64,000 bases of DNA from Bacteroidales bacterium M2. GTDB taxonomy: Bacteria; Bacteroidota; Bacteroidia; Bacteroidales; Muribaculaceae. Position 1 is the stretch's first letter. Every line of letters starts with the position of its first letter. The stretch lies in NCBI GenBank assembly GCA_001689415.1, contig LUJM01000102.1:1-64000 (forward strand), given 5' to 3'. Under the pieces are notes generated by a model, which saw nothing but the letters and a program-made list of their open reading frames with translations, searched no databases and was not told the DNA's origin. The translations under genes were made by a program, and so were the position numbers. Positions 63,250 through 64,000 of the stretch are shown one piece after another.

Positions 63250-63444
63250 ATGATAGCATCAATTTTGAAGATACTTGCAGCTTTAGATTTCTTGATATGG
63301 GGGATATTACTCTTTATTCAGGGAATTAAGACTCTTGATGAATTTAAAGGTTATAGTAGTCAGTACGGAATGACATTTGCAAAAATTTGCATACCGCTAC
63401 AGTTTTTATTAATAAGTTATTTGCTATTTGATTCTGCTTTCTGA
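63250..63444 (+). CDS. Small membrane protein (64 aa), immunity-like paralogue 1
   Basis: Two hydrophobic helices (LKILAALDFLIWGILLFIQG and CIPLQFLLISYLLF) around a short loop (IKTLDEFKGYSSQYGM). It is closely similar to the partial protein that starts at 63874 (LDLLIWGILFFIHSIKTIDELKG pattern). It begins 6 nt after the RHS fragment. It may be an immunity protein against a membrane-acting toxin or a left-over of one; function unknown. Confidence 0.6.
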   Translation: MIASILKILAALDFLIWGILLFIQGIKTLDEFKGYSSQYGMTFAKICIPLQFLLISYLLFDSAF

Positions 63445-63501
63445 CCCCGGCAACTTTAAGATGTTTTAATTGAAATGGTTTAGCCTACAATAGAATAAAA
63501 T

Positions 63502-63684
63502 ATGTTTAAAGGATTATTCTTAATTATAGCAGGTACCCTGCTTTTACTATATGCTATCAAGACAAGAAATAAATATAAATTATTTTCTTACGATTATTTT
63601 TGGACAATTAATAAGTTTTGCTTTTCGGTTTTGCTTATTATAATTGGTACTGCGTATCTTTGTTCGGCCTTTGGCTTGATTTAG
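63502..63684 (+). CDS. Small membrane protein (60 aa), paralogue 2
   Basis: Two hydrophobic helices (LFLIIAGTLLLLYAIKTRN and FCFSVLLIIIGTAYLCSAFGLI) with a Lys/Tyr-rich loop. The helix-IKT-loop-helix plan is shared with its neighbours at 63250 and 63874, although sequence identity is lower. Part of the small-gene run downstream of the RHS cassettes. Confidence 0.55.
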   Translation: MFKGLFLIIAGTLLLLYAIKTRNKYKLFSYDYFWTINKFCFSVLLIIIGTAYLCSAFGLI

Positions 63685-63686
63685 GT

Positions 63687-63866
63687 GCAAAAAAAACTGT
63701 AAAAGATGCTGATTATAACTATACCGATACGGTTCTTAAGCAGGGAGCGGATTTAAAAGTCTCAGGTGCGAATAGGCTGGCAAGCGCAGCTGTTGACCAT
63801 AAGCAGAACGAGTCAAATGATGAAACCCCGGCCCAGACTACAGAGGCCGAACAAGATAAGAAATAA
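63687..63866 (+). pseudogene. Toxin-tail fragment (RHS C-terminal remnant)
   Basis: An open stretch of about 59 codons ending in a stop 7 nt before the next membrane protein. It encodes KKTVKDADYNYTDTVLKQGA then an Ala/Asn/Gln/Glu-rich hydrophilic end (ETPAQTTEAEQDKK). In frame it can extend back to an ATG at 63618 inside the preceding gene, but it looks like the displaced last part of a toxin that lost its RHS front. The family is not recognised. Confidence 0.45.
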
Positions 63867-63873
63867 GATAATT

Positions 63874-64000
63874 ATGCTATATATAATTTTAAGGCTACTC
63901 GCTGGTATAGACCTCTTGATATGGGGGATACTGTTTTTTATACATAGTATTAAGACAATTGATGAATTAAAAGGGAATATTAGTTATGGGCAATATTTAG
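63874..64000 (+). CDS. Small membrane protein, paralogue 3 (cut by window end)
   Basis: The first 42 codons are present. LAGIDLLIWGILFFIHSIKT and IDELKG match the 64-aa protein at 63250 (LAALDFLIWGILLFIQGIKTLDEFKG pattern), so the two are tandem paralogues. It starts 7 nt after the toxin-tail fragment, the position of an immunity gene. The C-terminal helix lies beyond the window. Confidence 0.65.
   Translation, partial: MLYIILRLLAGIDLLIWGILFFIHSIKTIDELKGNISYGQYL

Overview
This 64-kb window comes from a Bacteroidota chromosome, most likely a Bacteroidales gut commensal of the Muribaculaceae type. The order is well supported by the sequence; the family is inference. The evidence is: repeated TTTG / TAnnTTTG promoters instead of E. 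coli-type boxes; type IX secretion (T9SS) C-terminal sorting domains on several exported proteins; the gldE-gldD pair; a Bacteroidota-type hut operon; a 73-aa DUF2795-like protein; and a bifunctional RibBA next to an LptF/G permease. The core has balanced to slightly GC-rich coding sequence. The last 4 kb is markedly AT-rich and looks acquired.

Layout. 0.4-4 kb: gldE, gldD and a phosphopantetheinyl transferase, convergent with an AI-2E-type permease. 4-11 kb: a repeat-rich spacer, then a tripartite RND efflux operon (fusion protein, inner-membrane pump, outer-membrane channel). 11-12.2 kb: a decayed islet holding a winged-helix remnant and a 62-codon gene, framed by an 18-bp direct repeat at the end of the DUF2795-like gene. 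12.5-15.1 kb: an ECF sigma factor, a likely membrane anti-sigma factor and two exported proteins. 15.2-17.2 kb: rubrerythrin divergent from a His-rich CobW-type GTPase. 17.3-23.7 kb: ftcD-hutU-hutH-hutI, which converts histidine to glutamate with transfer of the formimino carbon to folate. 23.8-32.6 kb: a T9SS cargo protein, ribBA, an LPS-export permease, a glycosyltransferase, mdh, two tandem tRNA-Asn genes, rfbC and folK. 32.6-37.4 kb: rimP-nusA-infB. 37.8-43.8 kb: two more T9SS cargo proteins, a repeat-rich spacer and three small unknown genes. 44.3-48.9 kb: tRNA-Cys and an isolated phage-terminase-like gene translationally coupled to a gene for an 803-aa protein of unknown function, with no other phage genes. 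49-52.6 kb: a second palindrome-rich spacer, hflX and a long-chain acyl-CoA synthetase.

The most interesting part is 52.9-64 kb, a polymorphic-toxin locus. An exported protein with a sorting-type tail precedes a giant RHS gene that is broken by one extra C in a C6 run; removing one base gives a continuous 2,094-aa protein. Its C-terminus carries a variable domain with an HEWYTH motif, followed by a likely immunity gene. Next comes a short second RHS gene with its own promoter and signal peptide. It copies only the last part of the RHS core and attaches a different, URI/GIY-YIG-like toxin domain followed by another likely immunity gene. An RHS fragment, a toxin-tail fragment and three related small membrane proteins follow, the last cut by the window end. 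This reads as a C-terminal cassette-swapping array in which one cassette has become a free-standing secreted mini-effector.

A family of palindromic repeats built on a 17-bp core (see the repeat entries) occurs in the long spacers near 4, 39 and 49 kb, and related modules recur there.
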